This document shows positions 8,015-16,201 of a DNA stretch of 64,000 bases, one piece after another. A model generated the notes under the pieces. That model saw only the letters and a program-made list of their open reading frames with translations, did not search any database and was not told where the DNA came from. A program made the position numbers and the translations under genes. Source of the stretch: Sorangium aterium (GTDB lineage Bacteria > Myxococcota_A > Polyangia > Polyangiales > Polyangiaceae); NCBI RefSeq assembly GCF_028368935.1, contig NZ_JAQNDK010000002.1:1240001-1304000 (forward strand). The letters are read 5' to 3'. Position 1 is the stretch's first letter; each line of letters starts with the position of its first letter.

Positions 8015-9013
8015 TCAGGACTTCGTGGCCGGCTTGGACGGGGAGATCGTGCGCCAGAGGAACGCGTAGACGTCCATCAGATCGCGCGGGGCGAGGCCGC
8101 GCTCGCGCAGGCGCCGCTCGAGCTCGCGCGCCAGCGCTTGCATCCGGGCATACCCCTCGGCGCTCGGCGCGCGATCGTAGGCGAGGTTGAAGCCGAGCAC
8201 GGCGGCCTGCTTCTCGAAGAAGGAGGGCTTCACGAAGACGTGCTCGCCCGGGTAGACGAGCGCGCCGAGGATCGTGACGAGCGGCCACGTGACGACCTTG
8301 GCCGCGGCGAGCACGCCGGCCAGCCGGTCGAAGCGCGCGGCGTAGTCGCCCGCGCCATAGAGGAGATCCACGACCGCCTCGGCGTAGGCGCGGTGGTGCT
8401 CGGCCGGCATCTTGTTGAAGGGGATGAGATCGCCGAGGGGGTGCAGGAGGCCGGTCGCGGCCTTGTGGACCTTGGTGATCCTCTCCATGAAATCGGTCAG
8501 GTTGCCCGCCGCCAGCAGCGCCTCGAGCTCGCCCTTGGCGAGGAGCGCGCGCGCGGTCTCGATGGCGCCCTGCTTGAAGGCCTTGCTCTTCTTCTTCGCG
8601 CCGCTCGCCGGGCCCTCGGCCCCCTCGCCCCCGGCGGCGCCGCGCTCCTCGGCGATGAACTGCGGACCCCCGAACCCACCCTCGAACTGCGTCTCGAAGC
8701 TCGCGACCTGCTCGTCGAAGCTCGTGACCGGCGGCGCGACGACGCGGGCGCGCTGCTTCTTGGCGGCGGCCGACGGCCGGTCACGGAGACCGCGGATCCT
8801 GGCCTCGAGCGCGCTCGCCTCGTCGTCACCGAGCTGCACCGGCTCGAGCTTCGACCAGAAAGCCTTGGCGATGGAGTGATTGAGGCCATCCTCGAAATCG
8901 TAGAAGCGCTTTTCATCGCGCTCCTCGACGAGGTATCCGAGTCCCCACTGGGGACACCCCGGGTGCTTGACGATGATCGGGGCCGAGGGTTCCGTTGAAC
9001 GAGAGGTCGCCAT
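8015..9013 (-). CDS. DUF3553-like domain protein of unknown function
   Basis: 332 residues, no signal peptide or TM segment. The N-terminal 60 residues (VKHPGCPQWGLGYLVEE, then YDFEDG) resemble DUF3553, a small beta-rich module starting with a His-Pro and Trp-Gly-x-Gly block. A charged Lys/Arg and Gly-rich linker (about 75-150) follows, then an alpha-helical C-terminal half (about 150-325) with YPGEHVFVKPSFFEK and DLMDVYAFLW. That C-terminal region recalls helical regions found next to McrB-like or other nucleic-acid proteins, but I cannot assign a function. Its neighbours are the polyol dehydrogenase (downstream) and the LON-domain gene (upstream), all on the minus strand. Confidence 0.65.
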   Translation of the reverse strand: MATSRSTEPSAPIIVKHPGCPQWGLGYLVEERDEKRFYDFEDGLNHSIAKAFWSKLEPVQLGDDEASALEARIRGLRDRPSAAAKKQRARVVAPPVTSFDEQVASFETQFEGGFGGPQFIAEERGAAGGEGAEGPASGAKKKSKAFKQGAIETARALLAKGELEALLAAGNLTDFMERITKVHKAATGLLHPLGDLIPFNKMPAEHHRAYAEAVVDLLYGAGDYAARFDRLAGVLAAAKVVTWPLVTILGALVYPGEHVFVKPSFFEKQAAVLGFNLAYDRAPSAEGYARMQALARELERRLRERGLAPRDLMDVYAFLWRTISPSKPATKS

Positions 9014-9126
9014 AGGCGGCGCAGCCTACTCGATCTTGGGGCGACCGCACCCGCCCCGGAGCCCCTTCTGGACCCGTGTTCAGGTGCGCCGCGCCGGCCC
9101 GTGCGGGCAGGCCGGCGCTAGAGGTC

Positions 9127-9792
9127 TCAGTTGACGTCGCGCGCCGCCGAGGCGAGCGCGAGCTGCTGGAGCGCGAGCGCCTCGGTCACGCGGCGCACCC
9201 GCGCGACGACGTCGAGCGTCTCCAGCACCGTCTGCCGCTCCCGCGCGTCGAGGATGAGGTGGTGGGCGCAGAGATCCGCGACGAGCGACGTGGCCGCGTC
9301 GCGCGGCAGCCGAAACTCGAAATTGCTGTCCCGATCCCGGACGAGCGCCGCGAACGAGGCCGCGGTGGAGATGAGCGCGGCGTGATCCTGGGCCGAGACC
9401 TCCCCGGGCTCGTCCTCGAGGACCGTCGCCGCGGCCGTGCGGTACGGCGGCACGAACGGCCGCTCCGCCAGGCGGACGCGGGCGCGGCCCCGGAGCAGGA
9501 TGTTGTAGCGGCCCCCGGGCAGCTCGGCGTGATCGATGATCTCGCCGGCGCCGGCCACCCCCGCGATGGCCGGGTGGCCGTGCGCGTCGATCGCCCGGGG
9601 GTCCGTGATGAGGACGACCGAGAGGATGCGGTGCGTCTCGAGGGCGTCGCGCACGAGCGCCCGGTAGCGCGGCTCGAAGATGTGGAGCGGCAGCAGGGCG
9701 CCGGGGAAGAGCACCGTCTGCGGCAGCGGGAACAGCGGCAGCTCTGGCAATGCCGCACTGAGGTCGCCCGGGCGCGGAGGCGTCGTATCCAC
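9127..9792 (-). CDS. LON substrate-binding domain protein (Lon N-terminal-like, PF02190)
   Basis: 221 residues beginning close to LPELPLFPLPQTVLFPGA, the hallmark opening of the Lon N-terminal domain, followed by PLHIFEPRYRALVRDAL. Neither an AAA+ ATPase nor a protease domain follows, so it is a stand-alone LON-domain protein, as is common in proteobacteria and myxobacteria; such proteins are thought to bind unfolded peptides, but their role is poorly defined. GTG 9792 is preferred because the domain begins a few residues later. A longer start near 9879 would run into a short direct repeat and adds no conserved sequence. Confidence 0.82.
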   Translation of the reverse strand: MDTTPPRPGDLSAALPELPLFPLPQTVLFPGALLPLHIFEPRYRALVRDALETHRILSVVLITDPRAIDAHGHPAIAGVAGAGEIIDHAELPGGRYNILLRGRARVRLAERPFVPPYRTAAATVLEDEPGEVSAQDHAALISTAASFAALVRDRDSNFEFRLPRDAATSLVADLCAHHLILDARERQTVLETLDVVARVRRVTEALALQQLALASAARDVN

Positions 9793-9839
9793 GGGCCGCA
9801 GGGTAGCACGCGGGGGGTCGGGTGTGGCGGCGCCACGTA

Positions 9840-9896
9840 CATGCGCATCGAGCTCGGCGGTCCGCACGTCCATGCGCATCGGGCTCGGCGGTCCGC
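9840..9896. repeat. Two 26-bp direct repeats
   Basis: CATGCGCATCG... at 9840-9865 and 9871-9896, differing at one base, spaced 31 bp start to start. They lie in the 144-bp gap upstream of the LON-domain gene and may be regulatory or incidental. Confidence 0.6.
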
Positions 9897-9936
9897 CGTC
9901 AAGCGCGCGTCCTGCGAGGGCGAGGACGGCGGGCCG

Positions 9937-10623
9937 TCAGCCGAACATCTCGATCGCCGAGCCGGTGACGGCGTCGGGGGCGTCGAGCGCGGCGTACACG
10001 ATGAGCCGCGCCACGTCGTCGGCGCTCATCTGCGGGGGGAACCCGCTCCCGACGAGCATGTCGGTGTCGACCGAGCCGGGGAGCACGGCGATGGACTGGA
10101 GCCCCGTCCCGCGCAGCTCTTCGGCCAGGCTCTTCGAGAAGCCGACGAGTCCCCACTTGGACGCCGCGTACGACGCGTTGCCGGGGGACGCGATGGTCGA
10201 GGAGATGCTGCCGACGTGGACGAGGCGGCCGTGCCGCTGCTTCAGCATGGCCGGGAGGAACGCGCGCGAGATGAGGAAGGGGCCGCGGAGGTTGACGGCC
10301 ATCACCTCGTCCCAGGCGGCGGGCGCGCTCTCGTGGACCTTCGCGCCGCGGCGCACGATGCCGGCGTTGTTCACGACGACGCGGGGCGCGCCGAGCCACG
10401 CCACCACCTCGGCGGAGGCGCGCGCCACCTGCTCCTCGGAGGCGACGTCGCAGGGGACCGGGAGCGCGGCGACGTCGAGGCGGCGGACCTCGTCGGTGAC
10501 GTCGTCGAGGCGCGGGCTCGGAGGGCCGAGCAGCGCGATGGAGAGGCCGCGGCGCGCGAGCGCGAGCGCCGTCGCCCGGCCGATCCCGCGGCTCGGTCCG
10601 GTGACGACCGCGACGTCGGTCAC
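9937..10623 (-). CDS. Short-chain dehydrogenase/reductase (SDR)
   Basis: 228-residue classical SDR. Cofactor loop VTGPSRGIGRA at the N-terminus, VVNNAGIV, then the catalytic Ser (VGSISS), Tyr and Lys (YAASK), and a PGSVDTDM segment after the active site. The GTG start at 10623 overlaps the folE stop in a GTGA arrangement with GGAGG just upstream, so translation is coupled to folE. Coupling to GTP cyclohydrolase suggests a pterin-type substrate (sepiapterin-reductase-like or dihydropterin reductase) but the sequence alone only supports a generic NAD(P)-dependent carbonyl reductase. Confidence 0.88.
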   Translation of the reverse strand: MTDVAVVTGPSRGIGRATALALARRGLSIALLGPPSPRLDDVTDEVRRLDVAALPVPCDVASEEQVARASAEVVAWLGAPRVVVNNAGIVRRGAKVHESAPAAWDEVMAVNLRGPFLISRAFLPAMLKQRHGRLVHVGSISSTIASPGNASYAASKWGLVGFSKSLAEELRGTGLQSIAVLPGSVDTDMLVGSGFPPQMSADDVARLIVYAALDAPDAVTGSAIEMFG

Positions 10624-11195
10624 GCCCTCCCCCCGGAGAGCGCGGCCAGGGCGAGATCGCGCTCGGGGCCTGGCTCGGCGAACACGCCGGCGACGGCGAC
10701 GGTCTCGATGAGGGCGCCCGCTTTGCGCTCGCCGCGGGCGATGAGGCACGTGTGCGTCAGCGTGAGCTTGCACAGCGCGCCGCGCGCGCCGAGCTCGCGG
10801 ACGAGGAGCTCGACGAGCTGCCCGCCGATGCGCTCCTGCAGGGTCAGCCGCCGCGCGAGCGCGTCGAGGACGTGCGCGAGCGTGCCGATGCCGGCGACCC
10901 GCGCGCCCGGCAGGTAGACGATGGTGCCGGCGCCGTGCCCCGGCAGCAGGTGGTGCGGGCACATCGTCGTCACGGCGAGCTCGCGCGCGACGACGAGGCC
11001 GCGCTCGAAGGGGCCTGTCTCCATGGCGCCCTCGCGGAGCACCGCGGCCGCGTCGATGGCCTCGCCTTCGATCAGGTCGTCGGCCCACGCGTCGGCGACC
11101 CGCTCGCCCGTGCCCGCGAGGTCCCCCTCGACGTCGCGCCCGAGGGCGCGGAGGAACTCCTCGATCGCCCACGCCGCTCTCTTCCGATCGATCAC
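10620..11195 (-). CDS. folE: GTP cyclohydrolase I
   Basis: 191 residues. Converts GTP to 7,8-dihydroneopterin triphosphate, the first step of folate, biopterin and some modified-nucleoside pathways. Zinc ligands are visible in TTMCPHHLLP (Cys and His-His) and in THTCLIARG (second Cys), with the substrate-site stretch VAGIGTLAHVLDALARRL between. The CPHH and CLIARGERKAG variants differ from the commonest CEHH and CMxxRGV forms. GTG 11195 is chosen because GAGG lies just upstream and the family start fits. It is 11 bases from the DUF2203 gene and overlaps the SDR by 4 bases, giving a three-gene operon. It could serve tetrahydrofolate or a dedicated biopterin-type branch. Confidence 0.85.
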   Translation of the reverse strand: MIDRKRAAWAIEEFLRALGRDVEGDLAGTGERVADAWADDLIEGEAIDAAAVLREGAMETGPFERGLVVARELAVTTMCPHHLLPGHGAGTIVYLPGARVAGIGTLAHVLDALARRLTLQERIGGQLVELLVRELGARGALCKLTLTHTCLIARGERKAGALIETVAVAGVFAEPGPERDLALAALSGGRA

Positions 11196-11206
11196 TGGGG
11201 GCCTCG

Positions 11207-11656
11207 TCAGTTGAGCAGCTGCCGGCGCCTCTCGGCGGTGATCGGTTTGCGCCCGGCGTAGCCGGCCTCGAGCCCGTGGTAGTGCTCCACGGCCGGCTCC
11301 CCGTAGCGCCAGCAGAGCCAGACGAGGGCGCCGTCGAGGCGCCCGTAGAAGTCGCAGAGGCCGATCCGCTGGTCCTTCACGACGACCCCGAGCTCTTCGA
11401 CCTCCTGCCACCCGGACTCGTACGAGGCGATCTTCTCGGAGAGCTCGCGCTCGCGGGCCCGCGCCTGCTCGCTGCCGCTGCGCGCCAGCTCGATGAGCTG
11501 ATCGGGCGTCGCCGCCGGGCTCTGCACGGCCTGCACGAGCTCCTGCCAGCAGCGCTCGATATCGGTCGCCAGGGCGAGCTGCCGGCCGATCATCGACGAG
11601 AGCCGCGGGACGAGCGCGTTCGCTTCTTCGATGGTCCAGATGCGGGAAGTGCTCAC
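11207..11656 (-). CDS. DUF2203 family protein
   Basis: 149 residues. TIEEANALVPRL at the N-terminus and GVVVKDQRIGLCDF...VWLCWRYGEP...YAGRKPI at the C-terminus are the conserved blocks of DUF2203. The middle is a charged helical, probably coiled-coil segment. Soluble, function unknown for the family. First gene of the probable DUF2203-folE-SDR operon, 11 bases before folE. Confidence 0.87.
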   Translation of the reverse strand: MSTSRIWTIEEANALVPRLSSMIGRQLALATDIERCWQELVQAVQSPAATPDQLIELARSGSEQARARERELSEKIASYESGWQEVEELGVVVKDQRIGLCDFYGRLDGALVWLCWRYGEPAVEHYHGLEAGYAGRKPITAERRRQLLN

Positions 11657-12000
11657 GGGACCTCACCTGAAGGGCGGCGCGACGACCCGGTCATGCAGGG
11701 CCGGTAAGCGGAGGAGAGTGCGGTGTCAAGGGCTTCTACGGAAGGAGCCGTCGCGCGCTGCATGCGGTGGGCGCGGCGGGCGCGAGCCGCGCGCACGGCG
11801 AGGGCGCGGTCGGCACGGGCGTGCGTGAGGTGGGCGCGTGCGGGCGTGCGGTCGGTGCAGGCGCCTCCTCGCGAACAACAGCCAGGGTGGCCGCGATCAC
11901 CTGCGTCGTGCCCTTCCTCTCCGCCCGGCAATGTGTTGCAAGCGGCGTTCTGCAAGCGATAAGCTCGCGCGGCGATCCTGTCGGGTTGCGAGACCGCCGC
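11657..12000. other. Divergent intergenic region between the DUF2203 and pot operons
   Basis: 344 bp without a gene. It should hold promoters for both divergent operons. The left half is extremely GC-rich with GTGCGGGCG-type near-repeats; the right part contains a possible promoter for potC (separate entry). No conserved RNA element recognised. Confidence 0.6.
11936..11963 (+). promoter_or_regulatory. Possible promoter of the pot operon
   Basis: TTGCAA (11936-11941), a 16-base spacer and GATAAG (11958-11963), 38 bases before the potC ATG. It resembles a sigma-70-type promoter and is one of the few less GC-rich spots in the gap. Prediction by eye only. Confidence 0.3.
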
Positions 12001-12846
12001 ATGCGACTCCGGACGATATCGGGCATCAAGCTGTCGAATTTGCTCCTTGGCGGCTGGAGCGGGCTCGTCCTCCTCTACCTGTATCTGCCGATCCTGCTCC
12101 TCATCGCCTACTCCTTCAACGACTCGCGGATGAGCGTGGTGTGGGAGGGGTTCACCTTCAAATGGTATCGGCAGCTCTTCGATGAGCTCGTCGCCCACCT
12201 GGGCGACGAGCGGCGGTCGCCGCTCATCGAGTCGCTGAGCAACAGCGTGATCATCGCCGCGATCACGACGGCGTTCTCGGTCGCCCTCGGCACGGCGGGC
12301 GCCTTCCTGCTCTACCGGTACAGGTTCCCCGCGCTCCGGTCGATCACGACGCTGATCTTCATTCCCATGATCATCCCGGAGATCATCATGGGGATCAGCC
12401 TGCTCATCTTCTTCAAGACGGTGGAGCTCGATCTCGGCTTCACGACCGTCATCGTCTCGCACGTCACCTTCTGTTTCCCGTTCGTGCTGATCGCCGTCCA
12501 GGCGCGGCTCGCGGGGCTCGATCCGTCGCTCGAGGAGGCTGCCCTGGACCTCGGGGCGACGCCGCTCAAGGCGTTCTTCCTGATCATGGTGCCTTACCTT
12601 CTGCCCGCGATCATCTCCGGTGCGCTGATGTCGTTCACGCTGTCGATGGACGAGCTCATCGTCACCTACTTCACCCGCGGGCCCAAGTCCGAGACCCTGC
12701 CGATCAAGGTGTTTGGCATGGCGAAGGTGGGTCTGAACCCGATGCTGAACACGATCTCGACGGTGTTCATCGTAGCGACTGCGATGCTCGTCGTGGTCGC
12801 CGAGTCGCTGAAGGGCACCGCGAAGCGGCTCCCCGACGAGGGCTGA
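12001..12846 (+). CDS. potC: Polyamine ABC transporter permease (PotC-like)
   Basis: 281 residues with about six hydrophobic segments typical of the spermidine/putrescine permease subunit. The EAA loop (EEAALDLGATPLKAF) that docks on the ATPase sits between the later membrane segments, and FTLSMDELIVTYFT near the C-terminus is characteristic of PotC/YdcV/PotI. The ATG at 12001 starts directly before a basic N-terminus and the first membrane helix; the frame continues upstream but without homology. First gene of potC-potD-potB-potA, an order unlike the enterobacterial potABCD. Confidence 0.9.
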   Translation: MRLRTISGIKLSNLLLGGWSGLVLLYLYLPILLLIAYSFNDSRMSVVWEGFTFKWYRQLFDELVAHLGDERRSPLIESLSNSVIIAAITTAFSVALGTAGAFLLYRYRFPALRSITTLIFIPMIIPEIIMGISLLIFFKTVELDLGFTTVIVSHVTFCFPFVLIAVQARLAGLDPSLEEAALDLGATPLKAFFLIMVPYLLPAIISGALMSFTLSMDELIVTYFTRGPKSETLPIKVFGMAKVGLNPMLNTISTVFIVATAMLVVVAESLKGTAKRLPDEG

Positions 12847-12912
12847 AGGGGAGCGGCGCGCGGCGCGAACGCGGGCGCCTGCGCCGGCGCAGGCGAGACA
12901 AGGAAAAGGCCA

Positions 12913-14007
12913 ATGAAACGCATCTCAGCGCTCTTGATACTGATGTTCGTCCCGCTCCTCTGCCTCCTCGGCTGCGGGAAGAAGGAGAGCCCGGCGCCGC
13001 AGCAGGCGGCCGCCTCGGGGAGCGCCCCGGCGACCGAGCCGAAGCCCGGCAACGAGCTCAACCTCTTCGGGTGGTCCGAGTACGTCCCCCAGGAGGTCCT
13101 GGACGGCTTCACGAAGGAGACGGGGATCAAGGTCAACTACGAGACCTTCGCCTCGAACGAGGAGATGCTGTCGAAGCTCCTCGCGGGGGGCACCCGGTAC
13201 GACCTCATCCAGCCCTCGGAGTACGCGGTCGAGGCGCTCATCAGGCAGAAGAAGCTGCAGCTGCTCGATCAATCGCGCATCCCGAACCTGAAGAACATCG
13301 CGCCCGCGTTCAGGAACCAGCCGCACGACCCGGAGCTCAAGTACTCGGTCCCGTGGATGGCCACGGTCGTGGGCATCGTCGTCAACACCCAGAAGGTGAA
13401 GGAGCCCGTGAAGGGCTTCAAGGACGTGTTCCAGCCGAAGTACAAGGGGCGCATCGTGGCCCTGAACGACAACCGCGAGATGGTCTCGTGGGTCATGGTG
13501 ACGATGGGGATGAACGCCAACGACGTGACGCCGGAGAACCTCGCGAAGGTCAAGCCGACCCTCGCGGAGTGGATCAAGCTCGTGAAGGTGTTCGATTCCG
13601 ACAGCCCGAAGACGGCGCTGCTCAACGGCGACGTCGACATCGGCGTCGTCTGGAGCGGGGAGGCGGCCCTGCTCTACCAGGAGAACAAGGACAAGTTCCA
13701 GTTCGTCCTGCCGCAGGAGGGGACGCACAAGGCGATCGACAGCCTGGTGATCCCCGACAGCGCCCAGAACAAGATCGGCGCGGAGATGTTCATGAACTAC
13801 ATCCTCCGCCCCGAGGTCAGCAAGCTCATCTCGGACAAGTTCCCTTACACGAACCCGAACGCGGAGGCGCGCAAGCTGCTCACGCCGGAGCAGCTCGCGA
13901 ACCCGGCGAGCTACCCGCCCATCGCGGGGCTGGAGACCTTCCACGACATCGGCAAGGCGGCCGCGGACGTGGACAAGCTCGTGACCGACCTCAAGGCGTC
14001 GGAGTGA
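12913..14007 (+). CDS. potD: Polyamine-binding periplasmic lipoprotein (PotD-like)
   Basis: 364 residues. Lipoprotein signal peptide ending LCLLGC with Cys21 as the lipidation site. ELNLFGWSEYVPQEVLDGF is the usual start of the mature PotD/PotF fold, followed by KVNYETFASNEEMLSKL and VVWSGEAALLYQEN. Family 1 extracellular solute-binding protein for spermidine or putrescine. It sits between the two permease genes. Lipid anchoring in a Gram-negative is less common for PotD but frequent in myxobacteria. Which polyamine is bound cannot be decided here. Confidence 0.92.
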   Translation: MKRISALLILMFVPLLCLLGCGKKESPAPQQAAASGSAPATEPKPGNELNLFGWSEYVPQEVLDGFTKETGIKVNYETFASNEEMLSKLLAGGTRYDLIQPSEYAVEALIRQKKLQLLDQSRIPNLKNIAPAFRNQPHDPELKYSVPWMATVVGIVVNTQKVKEPVKGFKDVFQPKYKGRIVALNDNREMVSWVMVTMGMNANDVTPENLAKVKPTLAEWIKLVKVFDSDSPKTALLNGDVDIGVVWSGEAALLYQENKDKFQFVLPQEGTHKAIDSLVIPDSAQNKIGAEMFMNYILRPEVSKLISDKFPYTNPNAEARKLLTPEQLANPASYPPIAGLETFHDIGKAAADVDKLVTDLKASE

Positions 14008-14020
14008 GCGGCGGGGCGTC

Positions 14021-14899
14021 ATGAACACGGCCACCGGGCAGGTCGTCGAGTTCCAGGGCGCCCGGCGGAGGCCGGGCGTCCGCGGGTGGCTGCTGCTCGC
14101 CCCGCTCTTGATCTGGCTCTTCGCCTTCGTCGTGGCGCCCACCGCGATCATGTTCGTCTACAGCTTCTGCGAGCGGGACGAGCTCGGGCAGGTGGTCTTC
14201 GAGCTCTCGCTGTCGAGCTACTCTCGGGTCTTCGACCCGACCTACGTCAAGATCCTGCTGAGCTCGATCAAGTACGCCGCTATCACCACGGTGATCTGCC
14301 TCATCGCAGGTTATCCGGTGGCGTACTTCATCGGGCGGGCCAGGGAGGGCGTCAGGAACCGGCTGCTCATGCTGGTGATGGTGCCGTTCTGGACGAGCTT
14401 TCTCATCCGGACGTATGCCTGGATGTCGATCCTCAAGTCGGAGGGGCTCCTCAACGGGCTGCTCCTCTACCTGCGGATCATCTCGACCCCCCTCGACATC
14501 ATGTACACGCCGACGGCGGTGGTCATCGGCCTCGTCTACTCGTATTTGCCGTTCATGATCCTGCCCATCTACGGGAGCGTCGAGAAGCTCGACAACGCCC
14601 TGATCGAGGCGGCGTTCGATCTCGGCGCGGGGCCCGTGTCGGCGTTCTCTCACGTCATCGTCCCGCTCACCCGGCCGGGCATCCTCGCGGGCGTCCTGCT
14701 CGTGTTCATCCCGGCGCTCGGGATGTTCGCGATCACCGATCTCATGGGGGGATCGCGCGTGCCGATGATCGGCAACGTCATCCAGAACCAGTTCGGCCAG
14801 GCGCGCGACTGGCCCTTCGGCGCCGCGCTCGGCATGACGCTCCTGCTCCTGTTCTCGCTCTTCTTCCTGCTCGGCCTGCGCAAGGAGCCAGAGGCCTGA
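14021..14899 (+). CDS. potB: Polyamine ABC transporter permease (PotB-like)
   Basis: 292 residues with six predicted membrane segments. TSFLIRTYAWMSIL and the EAA loop IEAAFDLGAGPVSAF are diagnostic for PotB/PotH. MGGSRVPMIGNVIQNQF lies in the last periplasmic loop. Starts 13 bases after potD and is followed by potA after 100 bases. With PotC it forms the transmembrane channel of the importer. Confidence 0.92.
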   Translation: MNTATGQVVEFQGARRRPGVRGWLLLAPLLIWLFAFVVAPTAIMFVYSFCERDELGQVVFELSLSSYSRVFDPTYVKILLSSIKYAAITTVICLIAGYPVAYFIGRAREGVRNRLLMLVMVPFWTSFLIRTYAWMSILKSEGLLNGLLLYLRIISTPLDIMYTPTAVVIGLVYSYLPFMILPIYGSVEKLDNALIEAAFDLGAGPVSAFSHVIVPLTRPGILAGVLLVFIPALGMFAITDLMGGSRVPMIGNVIQNQFGQARDWPFGAALGMTLLLLFSLFFLLGLRKEPEA

Positions 14900-14999
14900 T
14901 GCGGCGCCTTCCCGCGAGGCGCACCGCCGCGCCTCTCCGCCTCTCCGGCGCTCCTTACCGGCCCTCTCCCGCCCTTGGCCGGCTCTCCGAGGTGAATCG

Positions 15000-16088
15000 A
15001 TGGATGTGATGGTCGAGCTCCGCGCGGTCACCAAGCGATTCGGCGCCTTCCACGCCGTGAGCGAGGTCGATCTCCAGATCAGGGCGGGCGAGTTCATCAC
15101 CCTCCTCGGGCCCTCGGGGTGCGGCAAGACGACGCTGCTCCGGATGATCTCGGGCTTCGAGACGCCGTCGAGCGGCACGGTCCTCCTCGAGGGGAAGGAC
15201 GTCACGCACGAGCCTCCCTACCGCCGGGACGTGAACCAGGTGTTCCAGAGCTACGCGCTGTTCCCTCACATGACCGTGCAGGAGAACATCGGCTTCGGGC
15301 TGCGGATGAAGAAGGTGCCCCGGGCGGAGATCGCCGAGCGGGTCCGGGCCGCGGTCGCGATGGTGTCGCTCGGAGGCATGGAGCAGCGCAAGCCGTCGCA
15401 GCTGTCCGGCGGGCAGCGGCAGCGGGTCGCGCTCGCGCGGGCCATCGTGTGCCGCCCGAAGGTCCTGCTGCTCGACGAGCCCCTCTCCGCGCTGGACGCG
15501 AAGCTCCGGCACGCCATGCAGGTGGAGCTCAAGGAGCTGCAAAAGCAGCTCGGGATCACCTTCGTGTTCGTGACCCACGACCAGGAAGAGGCGCTCACCA
15601 TGAGCGACCGCATCGCCGTGATCAACAAGGGCCGGATCGAGCAGCTCGGCGACGCGTCGCAGATCTATCACCGCCCCAAGACGACGTTCGTCGCGAATTT
15701 CATCGGCCAGGCCAACATCCTCCGCGCGACCGTCCTCTCGCGGAGCGGCGATCACGCCCGGGTCCGGCTCGTCGACGGGGGGCTCGAGCTCCTCGTCAAC
15801 GCCGAGCACCTGGCGGGCGGGGCCGGGAGCACCCTTGTCTCCATCCGGCCGGAGAAGATCGCGCTCCGCAAGGAGCCGCAGGGCGCGCCGGAGAACCGCT
15901 TCGAGGCGCGCGTGGAGGACGAGCTGTTCAAGGGCGCCACCGACCAGCTGCGCCTCCGGACCGACGCCGGCCTCGTGCTCACGGCGGTGGTCGCCAACGA
16001 GAGCTCCGGCCAGGCGGCGCTGCACGCCGGAGACCGGGTGTTCTGCCACCTCCACCCCGACGACATCGTGATCGTCCACGAGGAGTGA
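15000..16088 (+). CDS. potA: Polyamine ABC transporter ATP-binding protein (PotA)
   Basis: 362 residues. Walker A GPSGCGKTT (37-45), Q-loop region VFQSYALFPH, signature LSGGQRQRVALARA, Walker B LLLDEPLSALD, H-loop VFVTHDQEEAL. A TOBE regulatory domain fills the C-terminal third. ATG 15000 follows GAGGTGA. Last gene of the pot operon. Energises polyamine import. Confidence 0.93.
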   Translation: MDVMVELRAVTKRFGAFHAVSEVDLQIRAGEFITLLGPSGCGKTTLLRMISGFETPSSGTVLLEGKDVTHEPPYRRDVNQVFQSYALFPHMTVQENIGFGLRMKKVPRAEIAERVRAAVAMVSLGGMEQRKPSQLSGGQRQRVALARAIVCRPKVLLLDEPLSALDAKLRHAMQVELKELQKQLGITFVFVTHDQEEALTMSDRIAVINKGRIEQLGDASQIYHRPKTTFVANFIGQANILRATVLSRSGDHARVRLVDGGLELLVNAEHLAGGAGSTLVSIRPEKIALRKEPQGAPENRFEARVEDELFKGATDQLRLRTDAGLVLTAVVANESSGQAALHAGDRVFCHLHPDDIVIVHEE

Positions 16089-16201
16089 TCCTCGCGGATC
16101 GGCCGTCGCGCCCGTGTGGCGCCGGGGCGTCGTGAACCGCCGTTCTCAGCCGGACGCGGCCGTGTGGAAGTTGGCCTCGAACACGGCGTACGCTGGAGGG
16201 C

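Noticed and set aside
3381-9126. Defence island centred on the DAC-like protein
   Set aside because: Its neighbours are sugar catabolism and housekeeping-type genes; no effector (nuclease, pore or protease) is adjacent that would form a nucleotide-signalling defence operon.
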